Source: Paracamarosporium sp. OC-R06-R3
Taxonomy: Eukaryota; Ascomycota; Dothideomycetes; Pleosporales; Didymosphaeriaceae
NCBI GenBank assembly: GCA_019828545.1
Contig: JACVRA010000088.1
Span: forward strand, 62,001-126,000
Length of the DNA: 64,000 nt
Direction of reading: 5' to 3'
Position 1 is the first letter of the stretch, and each line of letters opens with the position of its first letter. Both the position numbers and the translations under genes were made by a program. Below are positions 45,712-56,274 of the stretch, piece after piece. The notes below the pieces were generated by a model, which searched no databases, was not told the origin of the DNA, and saw only the letters and a list, made by a program, of their open reading frames with translations.

Positions 45712-47337
45712 GTTGATGGCGCGACTTGTTATATATTCAAGAAGTTGATGAAGGTGTGGTGAATTTGCTCTGTGTAGAAATTGTTGAGTAGTTGTCGTGT
45801 GATGGTATTTCTCTCCTGGCCTTCTGCACCTTCTTATACTGCAGGCTCGTTACACTGCTCGTTTGTCCTTTGCGTATTGTTGTTCGACAGCGTGCCTGAG
45901 CCTCCACTATGACGTGCAATGTCGCACTTCGTCCACTGTTGATTATGCGGACTCTTGCACATCTCTAAGCTTACACTGACTTCTTCTACGGCGGCTAAGC
46001 TTGCCTAAAGTCAGGGACTGATATTCGGGCGCCTAAGTGCTCATTTCATAACTGCTGACTGAACATCGGTCAGACTTAACGAGAAGCCAGCTATGCTACG
46101 ACTTGATGAAGCTCGGCAAAGCCGTCTGTGTAATAGTGCCCTTCCACCTTCCGATTGGGTTCGAGTGCTAGTGGGCCACCTGCTTAGAATTGTCTCCAAA
46201 TCTTCGCTTTCGACCCATACAGGAACAATGCGGATGCAGCCCGCATGAGTTACTTAGAAATGACTATGGACAAGGAAAATCAAGAAGGACCGGCTGAGCA
46301 TCTTTATAGTGATATCGCTTTTGGTGGCCCGAACTGTTGAACATTGAGAATCTGGAGCCAAATACTGGGACCTCAAATCGATGATCACCATTCGATGTGT
46401 GAAGAGCGCAAAGGTGGGACCAATGCATGCATGTGGTCCTAAGCTAGATTAGTTTCACACCAAGCCGTATAACAAGTTGGCTTGGTGTCGAGCAAATGAA
46501 TTGACATGGTCAAGATCGATAAGATTAGCTGCGTTGAAACATGCACGGTAGGTTGATTGAGAGCCTGCTCAATTGACAGCCTAAGCTAAAGTCAGACACA
46601 AAGGAGACGATCTCGTGTATAAATAATTGTTGGTTGCCTAACAAAATACGTCACTAACACGCTCAATGCGGGAATTCAGCTGAGCAGGGCCTGATCTTCA
46701 CTCGGTTTAGCCACGTTATTCGCAGCTATTCCCGGTTTGACGGGCTTGGCGAACAGCTGACACGTCTTAGACGAGCGGTCCTCAGAGGCTGGGATTTCCC
46801 TAACCGTTCCCCACATTTACCAATTAGCATATCCGAATGATAGTTTCAATACTAGTGTACACTTTCTAGTAGCCTTCGCAGAGGCGTTAGCTTATTATTA
46901 ATCCTTCGACGTGTTCATGAAGTTGACTTAAGTTGTATATGCTACACTGTAATTTTACTGACAATGGTAACACTAAGAGAGGCTTCCGACCATAATTCGT
47001 AGAAAGTGATAGATTTTTCGATGTGATATCTTCTAAATGGTAAGATGAATGTTATAGTGGAAATGCTACCTCGCAGAAATGAAAAGCGCATCGGAACTTG
47101 GATCATACAGCAGACTTTGGTCAGCCCTATGAGTCAGTAGCCTCATTAGAAGAGATTCAAAGAAGTCACCTCAAGGATCAAAGTATATAGCGAGACCACG
47201 CTGACTTATCACATAGAACCATCTGACACATCAGCCTCCTTGTTTTTGGTGGAAACCTGCATCGAACTGGTCGCTTTGTCTGGAATTGGATCAAAAGTGT
47301 TCCCCACAACATGAGAGAAAGGCTTCTCAGCTGGCGA
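45712..47337. other. Gene-free AT-rich spacer
   Basis: 1.6 kb. It includes the upstream region of the small secreted protein. An imperfect hairpin lies near 46,550-46,580 (TTGATTGAGAGC against GCTCAATTGA). No gene recognised. Confidence 0.45.
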
Positions 47338-47693
47338 CTAGTATGATATCCCAGCATGAATCGATTCTGAGACTTTGATGATATGGTTCAATTTGAGCGA
47401 AGCACCTGGGACATATCCCCTAAGGAATCTGTTGCCTTCAAATACTGAGTAGATTTTGTGGTACGTGTCTTTGGGGAACCTGCGGCTTGGATAGTCAAAA
47501 TCCTGCTGGATTAAGCATTCAGAGCTTCAACGAGGGCATCATTGGCTTTGCGCACTATCTTTTTAAAATGTGTGTCTGCACCAGGCCTCAGCTGTGAATG
47601 ATAGTTCCAGATATGGTTTAGATAGATTTCGTCGGCGAGAAAGTCGCATGGAGCGGTACGTTCGATGCACAGCTCGTTTATACTACTTGCCAT
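47338..47693 (-). CDS. Hypothetical two-exon protein or gene remnant
   Basis: Exons 47556-47693 and 47338-47502 join in phase (GTGCGC donor, GCTTAAT branch-like site, AGCAG acceptor; 53-base intron) to 100 residues beginning MASSINELC. Both exons look coding: CDFLADEIYLNHIWNYHS in the first, then FDYPSRRFPKDTYHKIY and FEGNRFLRGYVPGASLKLN in the second. No family recognised. It directly follows a flavin-monooxygenase remnant on the same strand, so it may be an independent small gene or the surviving 3' part of a larger decayed gene. Confidence 0.4.
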
Positions 47694-47879
47694 GGTTGTA
47701 AGGCTCACTCCATCCGCTGAGGGATAGTCGATACCGCAGATGATACTTTCATTCCCAATGTCGTCATATATATATGAAAGACAAACAGCCGATCATTAGC
47801 ACACCGCCTAGAGAGCGGAAAGTGCCTAACTGAAAGTCGACAAAGGTGAAAACGTTGCTTCCAGTTCGGAAATCTGCTT

Positions 47880-48060
47880 GAATTTCGTGTTCGCCAGCAC
47901 ACCCCAATGCTAGCGCCTGAAGGAAAAAGATTTGTCGATGTTATTCGAGGACACCATGGTCTATACGTGCATAATGAAGCGCATTTGAAAGCGTGAGTCC
48001 TGCAATTCCGGCCCCGACTACGATGACTCTGAACGGCTGTTTGCATTCGATAGCAGTTGA
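47880..48060 (-). pseudogene. Remnant of FAD-dependent monooxygenase N-terminus
   Basis: On the minus strand, PFRVIVVGAGIAGLTLSNAL is the GxGxxG Rossmann fingerprint of aromatic-ring/PaxM-type flavin monooxygenases. It is followed by HGVLE and a TAA at 47941-47943; the next family motif, SGASIGV, lies about 30 bases on in another frame. No start codon precedes the fingerprint in frame and the rest of the enzyme (about 350 residues) is missing. Clearly broken. Confidence 0.7.
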
Positions 48061-48139
48061 TTGTATCCTCTAGTGAAAGGATCTGGATTGACTCGAAACT
48101 AGCGTGGTCCGAAGGAAGTCACACCGAATCCATCGCGCG

Positions 48140-48250
48140 TTGTGGTCGGAAAGGTGCGGAGCTGCGAATCGCGGAGCTTCCGGATTGGGAAGCGATCTTC
48201 GGAACGGTACGGGGCTGCAACCACGAAGCTTCTGGATCGGAACGCAGGTC
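48140..48250. repeat. Imperfect direct repeat with CTTCC/GGAAG palindromes
   Basis: Two imperfect copies of a roughly 35-base unit (GGAGCTGCGAAT... and GGGCTGCAACCA..., each followed by an AGCTTC-GGAT-GGAA block) sit 170-280 bases upstream of the DUF3237 start. The first includes CTTCCGGATTGGGAAG. Could be a regulator-binding region or an unrelated duplication. Confidence 0.35.
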
Positions 48251-48423
48251 GGAGCGTCTGTAATTCCGACTCACGGCTGCTTCCTTGAATATCGGCTTTA
48301 TCATTGCGGAGGTAACCATGCAAAAGAATATAAGAGTTCCAGTCTGCACACCTTAGTCGTAGTCCACTTGCAGCATCTAAAAGTCAGTGTATCACTTATA
48401 ACAAAACCCCTCCTTGTAGTGAA

Positions 48424-49233
48424 ATGAGCGTTGAGATGGGATTCCCGAGTCTACAGCCAGCCTTTGTTTTCAAGGTATGTCATGGTAAATTTTCTTTACA
48501 TTAGGTCCTGGTACTGATCAAGGCTTCGTGTAGGTGAACGTTGGTGAGGGGAGTGCAATTGGTAAGATCTAGTCCAACAGTCGTAAGCCGAATATATACT
48601 AAACAGTAATGCAGGTGAAGGCTCAAGTGGTTCCAGATTAATGCATTTTGTGCGTATATTGATCCTAAGATCTTCGCTCGCTTCTCACATTAGCGTAGCA
48701 AGCCTCTACCGGAACCATTAAAAGTGTACCGAGCTTTAAGCCTGAGCTAGATGCGCATATTGTATTCGGTGCAGACTGGCTGTATTTAGATCCGGACAAC
48801 ACCCATGCCCGCCTCAACTTCAAGGGGGTTGCCAAGTATGCCGCCACCGCCTGACGTTCAGAAGCTGTACTAAGCTTCGTAGGAATACAGATGGCACGCC
48901 TTTCACATTTTACTACACCGGAGTTTTCACTATCAATGAGGAAGTGGGAAAGGTTCTTGCTTTCAGTCCCGAGGCTAAAACAACCGCTTTTGGTGCCTCA
49001 AGTGAGTACAACGCATTCTTTTCTGTGAAAACTATCTAGGAAGTTCACACTTGGACATCTCAAGCTAAGTTAGTGACGTAGCTACGACCCATAGCTTTGA
49101 GACTGGGCACGCCGAGCTAAAAGACTTGGAAAATTGCCACTGGGTTGGAAACGGCCGCTTCGTTCTGGAAGAGGGACGTCTCACTGTAGAAACTCGCGTC
49201 TCCAAGGTCATTCCCAGTCTAGCTGAGAACTAA
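48424..49233 (+). CDS. DUF3237 family protein
   Basis: Six small exons, 48424-48474, 48534-48561, 48615-48649, 48699-48835, 48883-49001 and 49082-49233, join in frame to 173 residues; the two of 28 and 35 bases are micro-exons. The product follows the DUF3237 family from end to end: FPSLQPAFVFKVNVG, GTIKSVPSFKPELDAHIVFGADW, LNFKGVAKNTDG, FYYTGVFTINEEVGKVL, AKTTAFGAS, FETGHAELKDLEN, VGNGRFVLEEG. This is a small single-domain beta-barrel family common in fungi and bacteria, function not established, sometimes found near aromatic-compound metabolism genes. No signal peptide. Exon 2 to 3 boundaries are the least certain part. Confidence 0.82.
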
Positions 49234-50548
49234 CAGGTAATTTCCCTCATCAATACACTGCAGCTCGTGTAGCATGATAGTTTGAGAGAATCTTACGGAG
49301 AAATAAAAATCTCATTGTCCTCTAGTTCATTAGGTTTAGAGATTATGAGTGATATTTAGCCCTCTGTATACCTTCGAATTTTGAAATCTCGTGAGCTTTT
49401 GCTATACAAGCTCCACCACAGTCGTCTAGAGCAAACGTGCAAGCAAAACTATGAGTAGCCCGGCCCGAGGGCCACACAGGACCTGAGACTTCGATGCAAG
49501 GCCCCGGCTGGCTGGAGGAAGAAGATCCTTCACCGTCTAAAAGCTCTGGGATAATGCGTCTCCAGTTCCCAGGTCGATAAGGCGAAAACACCTCGCTAAA
49601 TGCGTGGGGCTATGGTAGGTATTGAGCCTAAGGTCACCCACCAACGAACTGACGTACCTGGATTTAAGGAGCATACTATGTGAGGCGCAGTAGAACCTGG
49701 TGAGTACAAGCACTGGTAGACCGAAATGGAGATTACTGATTTTAATTGGAAGTTGGGGTTTTAATGCTAGGGCTTGGGTACAGATACCATCTCTACCTCA
49801 CACAATCGGTAGATTCACGACGTAGAGATTGACCTTATCGGATCTTGTGCTAACTATAATAATGACTACAGCCATGTATATAGGTCGCTTCTCAATCGAG
49901 GTAGTAATAAACATGCCTACCCCTTCTTCTTGTTGTTATCTGGTCATGGTGGGGATATTTCTGTCCAGGCGCGTGGCCATAGATCGTGTAAAAATCCTCA
50001 AAAGTCGTTTGGGCGAAGTTGAAGGTCTTACGCACCGAGAAAGACCATGTGATAAAGACAAGGAAGAAGAAGGTGACCAAGGCGATGACGTAGAGCAGAA
50101 TATTAAGCGGGACAAGGGGGACCGGCTTCGTATCAATTTTCTTCCGCGAGTGACGTGGCATGGTATACTTTGGAGTCGCGGAACAATGGCTTCCAAGGTC
50201 TGCCGTGCGGCACAGTGCAAGGTAACCGAAGCAGCTTAAGGCAGCAGCTCCTGCCTTGCTGCATCATTCACGAACAGCACAGCAATTCTCTTACACGTAA
50301 TATACGGTGAGACATTGTTTCAAACTCCAATGCGCGTTGCAGCGATCATAACGGTGCAGTCCGATTTCGACAGCTAAGCTTACCAGTGACCTGTTAGGTC
50401 CGAGCGCCCGCTGACCTGTTTGCCGTGCGACCTGACCAGTATTACCCTAAATAATCGTCGGTGCTATATTTCTCTCACTTTATGTGGTGAAGTTGGGTCG
50501 AATGCTAACGTTCTAGCGATCAATAGCCACCTTGGAGGTCCATCTGTG
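49234..50548. other. Spacer between DUF3237 and P450 genes
   Basis: 1.3 kb with no certain gene. An 89-codon minus-strand frame at 49,892-50,161 is listed separately; an 82-codon frame at 49,343-49,591 has no resemblance. Confidence 0.4.
49892..50161 (-). CDS. Possible small single-pass membrane protein
   Basis: 89 residues with a basic N-terminus (MPRHSRKKIDTK), one strong hydrophobic segment (ILLYVIALVTFFFLVFITW, about residues 23-41) and a polar tail. No family, no introns and no neighbour link; it may be a chance frame. Confidence 0.25.
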   Translation of the reverse strand: MPRHSRKKIDTKPVPLVPLNILLYVIALVTFFFLVFITWSFSVRKTFNFAQTTFEDFYTIYGHAPGQKYPHHDQITTRRRGRHVYYYLD

Positions 50549-52250
50549 ATGGCGATCTACACGCCGCGTTGCCACTGGCCGATGCTGATCCTAACTACCG
50601 CAACCATTCTTGTGGCCGTAAGTGTGCACTAGCCACTCCAAGGGGATCTGATTTTATATGATTGCTCATAATGTGTTTTAGAGTGCGGTTTGGATATGCA
50701 TTAGAAGAGTGTGGTTTCACCCACTTTCTAAGTTTCCAGGGCCTCGTTTATGGGCCGCTAGTCGGATACCGTACGTTGCGTCCCTCCTGCGCGGTACGTT
50801 GAACAGTGAAATGCTGCGACTACATGAGAAGCACGGTCCTATCATCTGCCTAGCACCTAATGAGCTTTCATTCGCAACCAAAGAAGCATGGAAAGACATA
50901 TACATGCACCGACAAGGCCATCTAGAGGCTAAGAAAGATACCATATGGTATATGGGTAGGCCGGCAATACGCCTAAGCTTGATACTTGAGATCTTGCTAA
51001 TGACAAGAAGCTCCAGAAGATATGCCCCCAAACATTGTGACGACCCCGGATATTCATGTTCGTGCTCGCATGCGAAGACTTCTTTCTCCATCCTTCAACG
51101 CGCAATCGTTACGAGAACAAGCTCCTGTACCCGAGAAATATGCCAACTTAGTCATTGATTGCCTCATGACAATTTGCGATGAGCATGCGAGCAAAATGGA
51201 GGCTACAGTGATCAACATCCTCGATTGGACTAACTTCTATACTATGGACATCATTGGGGATCTTGCAATGGGCGAGTCGTTCCATTGTCTTGACCAGAGC
51301 TCCTATCACCCTTAGGTGAGAACACTATACATGTTCTTTAAGGGGATGATATTCGCAGCTGCTGCACGATTCTTTCCCGGCGGTTGGTTTGTGCTACAGA
51401 ACTTGATTCCAAAAAGTATTCGTGAACAGCAAAAACAACACACAGAGTTCACGAACAGAAAAATCCGCCAACGTTTGGAACTTAAGACAAATAGTCCTGA
51501 TTTTCTCTCTCCGTTTCTTAGAGAGATGGAGACTTCCTCTGATAAGATGTCCTTAGGAGAGATACAGTCTACCTTCGCTATGATACTGGTTGCAGGATCT
51601 GAAACCACTGCTACAACAATGGTAGGGTGCTTTTATAGATTAGCATCAGACCCCACTGTGCAGGATAAGTTATGGTCAGAGTTGAAGCAGAGATTCACCT
51701 CCAATGACAACATTACCGTGGAATCTACGAGAGATCTCGAGTACCTTGATGCAGCGTTGAATGAGAGTCTTCGGCTATGTTACGCTGTGCCAGGAGGTTT
51801 ACCTCGGATTGTGCCTGAGAAAGGCGATATCTATGTAGGGCAATTCGTTCCAGGGGGAGTAAGCTTACGTCTTCGGCTATTGTCAAATTATACGCTGATA
51901 TACGAGTCTAGACTGCTATCTCGATTCGGCCTCACGTCCTTCTACACTCTGAGAAATACTTCAAAAATGCTTGGACTTTCGCACCTGAGAGATGGCTTCC
52001 ATCGCAGCAGCGCCCTATGGAGTATGCCAATGATAATTTGTCGGCGAGTCAACCCTTTAGTGTAGGCCCGACCAGCTGTTTTGGAAAGCCTTTGGCGTGG
52101 GCAGAGATGAGGATTCTGGTGGCCAAGTTGCTGTGGCATTTTCAACTATCAATGACGAAGGAAAAGCCATTCACATGGGAAAACCTAAGGATGGTGATGG
52201 TGGTCGAGAAACAGCCACTTTGGTTGACACTTGAAAAGCGGAAACATTGA
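50549..52250 (+). pseudogene. Cytochrome P450 with one in-frame stop codon
   Basis: Exons 50549-50617, 50682-50955, 51017-51858 and 51912-52250 total exactly 508 codons in one frame, interrupted only by TAG at 51313-51315. The product has an N-terminal membrane anchor (PMLILTTATILVA), the proline hinge FHPLSKFPGP, RRLLSPSFNAQSLREQ (helix C), the I-helix AGSETTAT, the K-helix ESLR, PERW, and the haem loop FSVGPTSCFGKPLA with its Cys ligand. The stop falls in YHP-stop-VRTL, where related P450s have Trp; TGG to TAG is a single G-to-A change. Everything downstream is preserved, so loss is recent, or the stop is a sequence error. Substrate unknown. Confidence 0.8.
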
Positions 52251-52547
52251 TATGCTCTGGAAGAAAGGTATTTAGTGGTTGTATAAAACTCTAGTGTCGT
52301 AGGTTTTAAATTGTGGATAGGACAACACATTCCAACTAAGAAGACAGGCCTCGTCGATAGGGATTCCTTTACGAAGCCCCGGAAATGTTCTCATAAGAGT
52401 TGAAAATACATGTTGACGTAGTACGACCATAAAATATCGAGCAAGCTTTAGCGTGAATGATTCCAGCACAGCCTTCTGCTGGTGGCTTCCATCTCGTTGA
52501 ATCCCTCAACAATTCTTTACCATTGTGAGCGAATTTGCAATGGTGCA
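52251..52547. other. Convergent spacer
   Basis: Short region between two gene ends. Nothing seen. Confidence 0.35.
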
Positions 52548-53051
52548 TCAAGGTGTGACTGAGAATCCTGTACGATTCAAAACAAGAGCAGCGCCAGTTC
52601 CTTGTTCGACTGAAGCTCGATTGCCCTCAGCTGTCTCAATAGCGATCTGTTCGATACTTTGGATAGCTTTAGTAAGCCGTATAACACCAGCATTATGGAG
52701 TTCCGCTATGGCATCTTTGACCCATACTCTGCATGTGAACGCCTCTCTTGTGTTGGGCGATGGTTGACCACTGCTAGGTACGTTTGACAATGTGGTCCGA
52801 AGTGTCGCCCAGTTTTGGCTTGTGGCAGTAGCTAATTTCAGAACAAGGCATAGGCTCATGGAGTCTGGAATTCCAACCGTCATCTCATTCTCTAAAAACC
52901 AACCCCCGGTCCGATTAACGGCATGCCATACTTCACCATGAGGCTGGTTCGTGGGAACGAAGATTCCCCAATGAAAGCCCGGCTGCGCGCCACGCAGGTT
53001 AAGAAAAATGTAGATAGAGTAATCCTCGAGTGACTCTGTAATAGCTGACAT
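52548..53051 (-). CDS. Uncharacterised fungal protein of 167 residues
   Basis: Single exon, intact, starting MSAITESLEDYSIYIFLNLRG. Trp- and His-rich first half (FHWGIFVPTNQPHGEVWHAVNRTGGW) followed by FTCRVWVKDAIAELHNAGVI. The WHAVNR...CRVWVKDA layout looks like a small conserved ascomycete family seen in clusters of paralogues, with an NlpC-like His/Cys order (H in EVWHAV, C in FTCRVW), but no enzyme activity can be assigned. No signal peptide or membrane segment. Confidence 0.65.
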   Translation of the reverse strand: MSAITESLEDYSIYIFLNLRGAQPGFHWGIFVPTNQPHGEVWHAVNRTGGWFLENEMTVGIPDSMSLCLVLKLATATSQNWATLRTTLSNVPSSGQPSPNTREAFTCRVWVKDAIAELHNAGVIRLTKAIQSIEQIAIETAEGNRASVEQGTGAALVLNRTGFSVTP

Positions 53052-53783
53052 AGAGTAGTAGATTTGAACTGAAGATCGACAATTAACAAAGTGCGAGATA
53101 TATAGGAACGAAAAGGAAAGCCATTCGTTTATTGTTATTCAAAGCGCGTCAGCAAACTTTCATATTAAAGTGGGTCGTATCCTGGTTGTGTAAGTGTCGC
53201 GAACATAATCCGGACTGTGCCGTGTTTTGCACCCGAATCCACATTTTGAAAGACCTAGTCGTTCTTCCTTCTCATGAACGACCTAAGATTGACAGTAGTT
53301 GAATCGCTTTCATGACGTCAACAGATTGACTGATACAATGCGAAAAGCGGGCCGCATTTTTTAGGCTGTGAACATGGGCATAGAGTTCAAGCGTGGCAGG
53401 CGTGGCAGGCGTGGCAGGCAGTGCTGGAACACGCGCACCTAGGCAGCACTTCATTAGTCACGAGCCTGCCCTGCGCACGAACCATTTTAGCGTTTCAAAA
53501 ACAGCTTGTCCTGATTCGACCTCGTCTAGCGCAACATGATACACCCTTCTTGTTTGATTGCATTTCTTTTTTATCATATGCTGTTTTGACCACAAACAAG
53601 CACCATCGGAACTCCGTATCACTTCTCTTGATTCGTTTTCCGGCATATCTTCTGTGAACATCGTCTGCTGAGCACTAGTCGCTTTCACTTATTGCCAAAT
53701 CACTCGCGAATGTCACCTATAGGTTGGCGACCCACTGCAGATCTACTGCTGCGTCGTGTCTAATTAGTATATGCGCATTGTAT
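53052..53783. other. Divergent spacer with 9-bp micro-repeat
   Basis: It holds three perfect CGTGGCAGG units at about 53,392-53,418. No gene recognised; a vanished HET N-terminus would be expected here if the next feature was once complete. Confidence 0.4.
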
Positions 53784-54341
53784 ATGCACGCAGGCTACTA
53801 CAAACAGCAATCCATACCTAACGATAAGATCGCAGCTAAACGTGCTTCCGACCTTTTGCCCCTACTCCAGCACCATACACACGATATATACATACCTGTG
53901 ACCGGCTCATGGTGCGACCGATGCACTGGAGTCATGATGGAGAGCAAAAGTATGGTAACCAGACTTCCAGAGGTTTTTACGTGCGAGGTTTGTAGAGACG
54001 GAGACTATTATGTGTGTACGAAATGTTATGGTCAAGGGAAACGTTGTGAATATCCGAATCATCCGTTTGTTCGTGGATTTCCTACGAGTTTCTGGTGCCC
54101 ATATCTCGAACAGGTCATAGACCAGCTCAACGCTCATTCCACATCGGGAGATGGAGAGCGCTTCTTCAATCTCTGTAAAAATGCCTATAGAAGCAGGCTG
54201 TTTTTACATTCTCAACGAATAGTGATCATTTTGTTTGGATCCCGTGTACCATCCGTATTAAGAAGGTATGGCGACTATTATCGTCTAGTTGGGTACTGCT
54301 ATGTCCATAGTTTTCTGGATGGAGAAGCCATTCAATTATAG
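53784..54341 (+). pseudogene. C-terminal fragment of HET-type protein with zinc-binding module
   Basis: An open frame of 185 codons from the ATG at 53784. Residues 48-100 hold a ZZ-like Cys pattern: SWCDRCTGVM, then FTCEVCRDGDYYVCTKCYGQGKRCEYPNHPF. The C-terminus, GDYYRLVGYCYVHSFLDGEAI, is the standard ending of many HET-domain proteins. The HET domain itself is absent in the preceding 700 bases in any frame, so this is most likely an N-terminally truncated remnant, although the remaining frame is undamaged. A free-standing short gene cannot be excluded. Confidence 0.6.
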
Positions 54342-54636
54342 AAATCTAGTCGGTTGAGGGACGAGCAGTTCAAGATGCGTTAATACTTTTACTGGTTGAA
54401 TTTTTAGGTAATATCTAGGGTTTGTTGAATTGAGAAGGGTTGAAAGCAGAAAGGTACATTATGAGGCATATGTACTATCCCGCGCTATCTTTTTGCAATT
54501 AATCCAAGACTCCTCATTGGCGAGTAGTCAACCCCTTTCAGCATCGGATCAACCGTAGTAAGTGAAACGCTGGAAGAATTGGGGGATTGTTCTCTCGCGA
54601 TACTGGCGTCAGGTATGGTGTCTTTTCACGGGACTA

Positions 54637-56274
54637 TTAGTATTTCTCGCTAAGGAGAGCTTTGGGGAACATACCATCTCGATAGTCAATATTCACATTC
54701 ACAATTGGGCTGAACCCCGCCTTTCTACGAATATGGGAGATGTAAATCGCACTCATGATATGGCAAGGCACGCTGTGATCTGCCAAGTTGGAGCGCAGGT
54801 CATCCAGGGCTTTGGTACCTTCGGTGTAATCGATAGCTTCTTCCAGGATGTGGCGCTTCACGTTCTCCGACAACAGACCCGGCGTCTTTGAGCGGAACTC
54901 TTCATCGATGTCACTTACTGTGAAAGTCCGTAGGGGATCAGCCTCCGCGAGCATGTCACAGTTCCGGAAGACTTGTATCTCAAAATGATTGTCGCTACCG
55001 AGCTTTGCGTCACTAGGGAGTGACCGATCATGTTTGTCATTGGCCTGCTTCGAGTTGATTGCGATCGTTTGGAACGGACCGCTCTTTATTTCATGAAGCT
55101 CATGCTTCACTCGACCGTTCCCTTTATAGAGGTCCAATGGTGGGAGAAGCCAGTGGCGCCTGGCGAAACCGTTGTGTTGAAGATTGATTTGAGCAAGGGC
55201 AATAGCTTCACCTTCCCGCAAGAAGGTGATTTGAATCGAAGCATCGATCTCCCCGAAAGAAGCATAAAGAGCTTTCAACTCGTCGTCTGAATACTTGCAG
55301 GACTTCCCATACTCATCTAGCCCAAAAAGCTTCTGGTAATCGCTGGTAGTGAGCTGCATTAGGAAGCCGTTTGGCTGAACGAAACTGCTAACAACCTCGA
55401 TCTGATCTGGTCTTTTTTGTTGAGTGAAGCCAGCTTTGAAAAATTGGTAGACGGTGTCGAGAAAATGGTATCCGCTGTGCGAGACCTTCCCATACCCCAT
55501 GTTGTACGTATGGTATCTCTGGTCGACAATCTCTGTCGGCATGCGCCATTGCCCATCACAGTGGGTGGTGTTGATATTTGTTACAGGACAGCCGGTCTTG
55601 TTCTGGATATCAGTTATCTTCTGCAAAGTGAACTGAAATCCTGGATGGTATCTCCTGTGGGTGTTCACAAGGAAACACGTCTCCTTGTATCGTTGGAGGT
55701 TCAGATATGCATCCAACAAGATATTGTAGTCGTCTGCTATCCCATAGGCTTCGTCGATGCTTGTGCAAACGTTCTTGCGCGTGGAAACCGGTTTGTCCAT
55801 GATGATATTCAAGCCTGCCGAGAGCGCCCATAGACCATACGCTGTATGAGCTAGAGGCTCCGTGGCTATGATAACGAATGATACATCGAGACGTTTAGTG
55901 AGTTGAGACAACTTCAGCGCTACATAGGTTGGCATCTCAGTCGTGAAGAATGGAACAAAGTGTAATTCGACATTCGGACACGTCTTTTGTTGATATTCGG
56001 TAATAGACTGCTCGTTCTCTTGTACATCGACGGCAGCGAGAAGCGTTGCTCGACCTTCCTGTTCCAACGCTTTCAGGTGAGGGATATAGGTCCGTTTGGC
56101 ATGTGGACCAACGCCAATAAGCAAGAACCTAACAGGTTTCCTGTCGGCATCGCTACGACCGCTTGGTAAGGCTATTATTAGTTTAGCTTAGCCCTGGTGA
56201 CCCAAGTGAGAGATTTGACCTTGCAAAGTTTGCCCTTCCGGAATCGACTGCTCGTGGGTGGTAGTGTGTGGCAT
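54637..56274 (-). CDS. Gfo/Idh/MocA family NAD(P)-dependent oxidoreductase
   Basis: Main exon 54637-56171 preceded by a short exon 56220-56274 (48-base intron, GTCAAA donor, AATAG acceptor) gives 529 residues. The large exon alone lacks an ATG at the right place, which is why the short exon is proposed. N-terminal Rossmann fold: RFLLIGVGPHAKRTYIPHL, then SFVIIATEPLAHTAYGLWAL and IIMDKPVST, the counterpart of the family's EKP motif. Mid-region NTHRRYHPGF and HSGYHFLDTVYQFF fit the C-terminal catalytic domain. These enzymes oxidise or reduce sugars, inositols and related polyols. It is longer than typical members (about 350-400), with an insert around residues 330-430. Specific substrate unknown. 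Confidence 0.78.

Noticed and set aside
56190..56220. 30-base intron (GTCACC donor) near the start of the Gfo/Idh gene
   Set aside because: Too short for fungal splicing; the 48-base version with the same acceptor also keeps frame.
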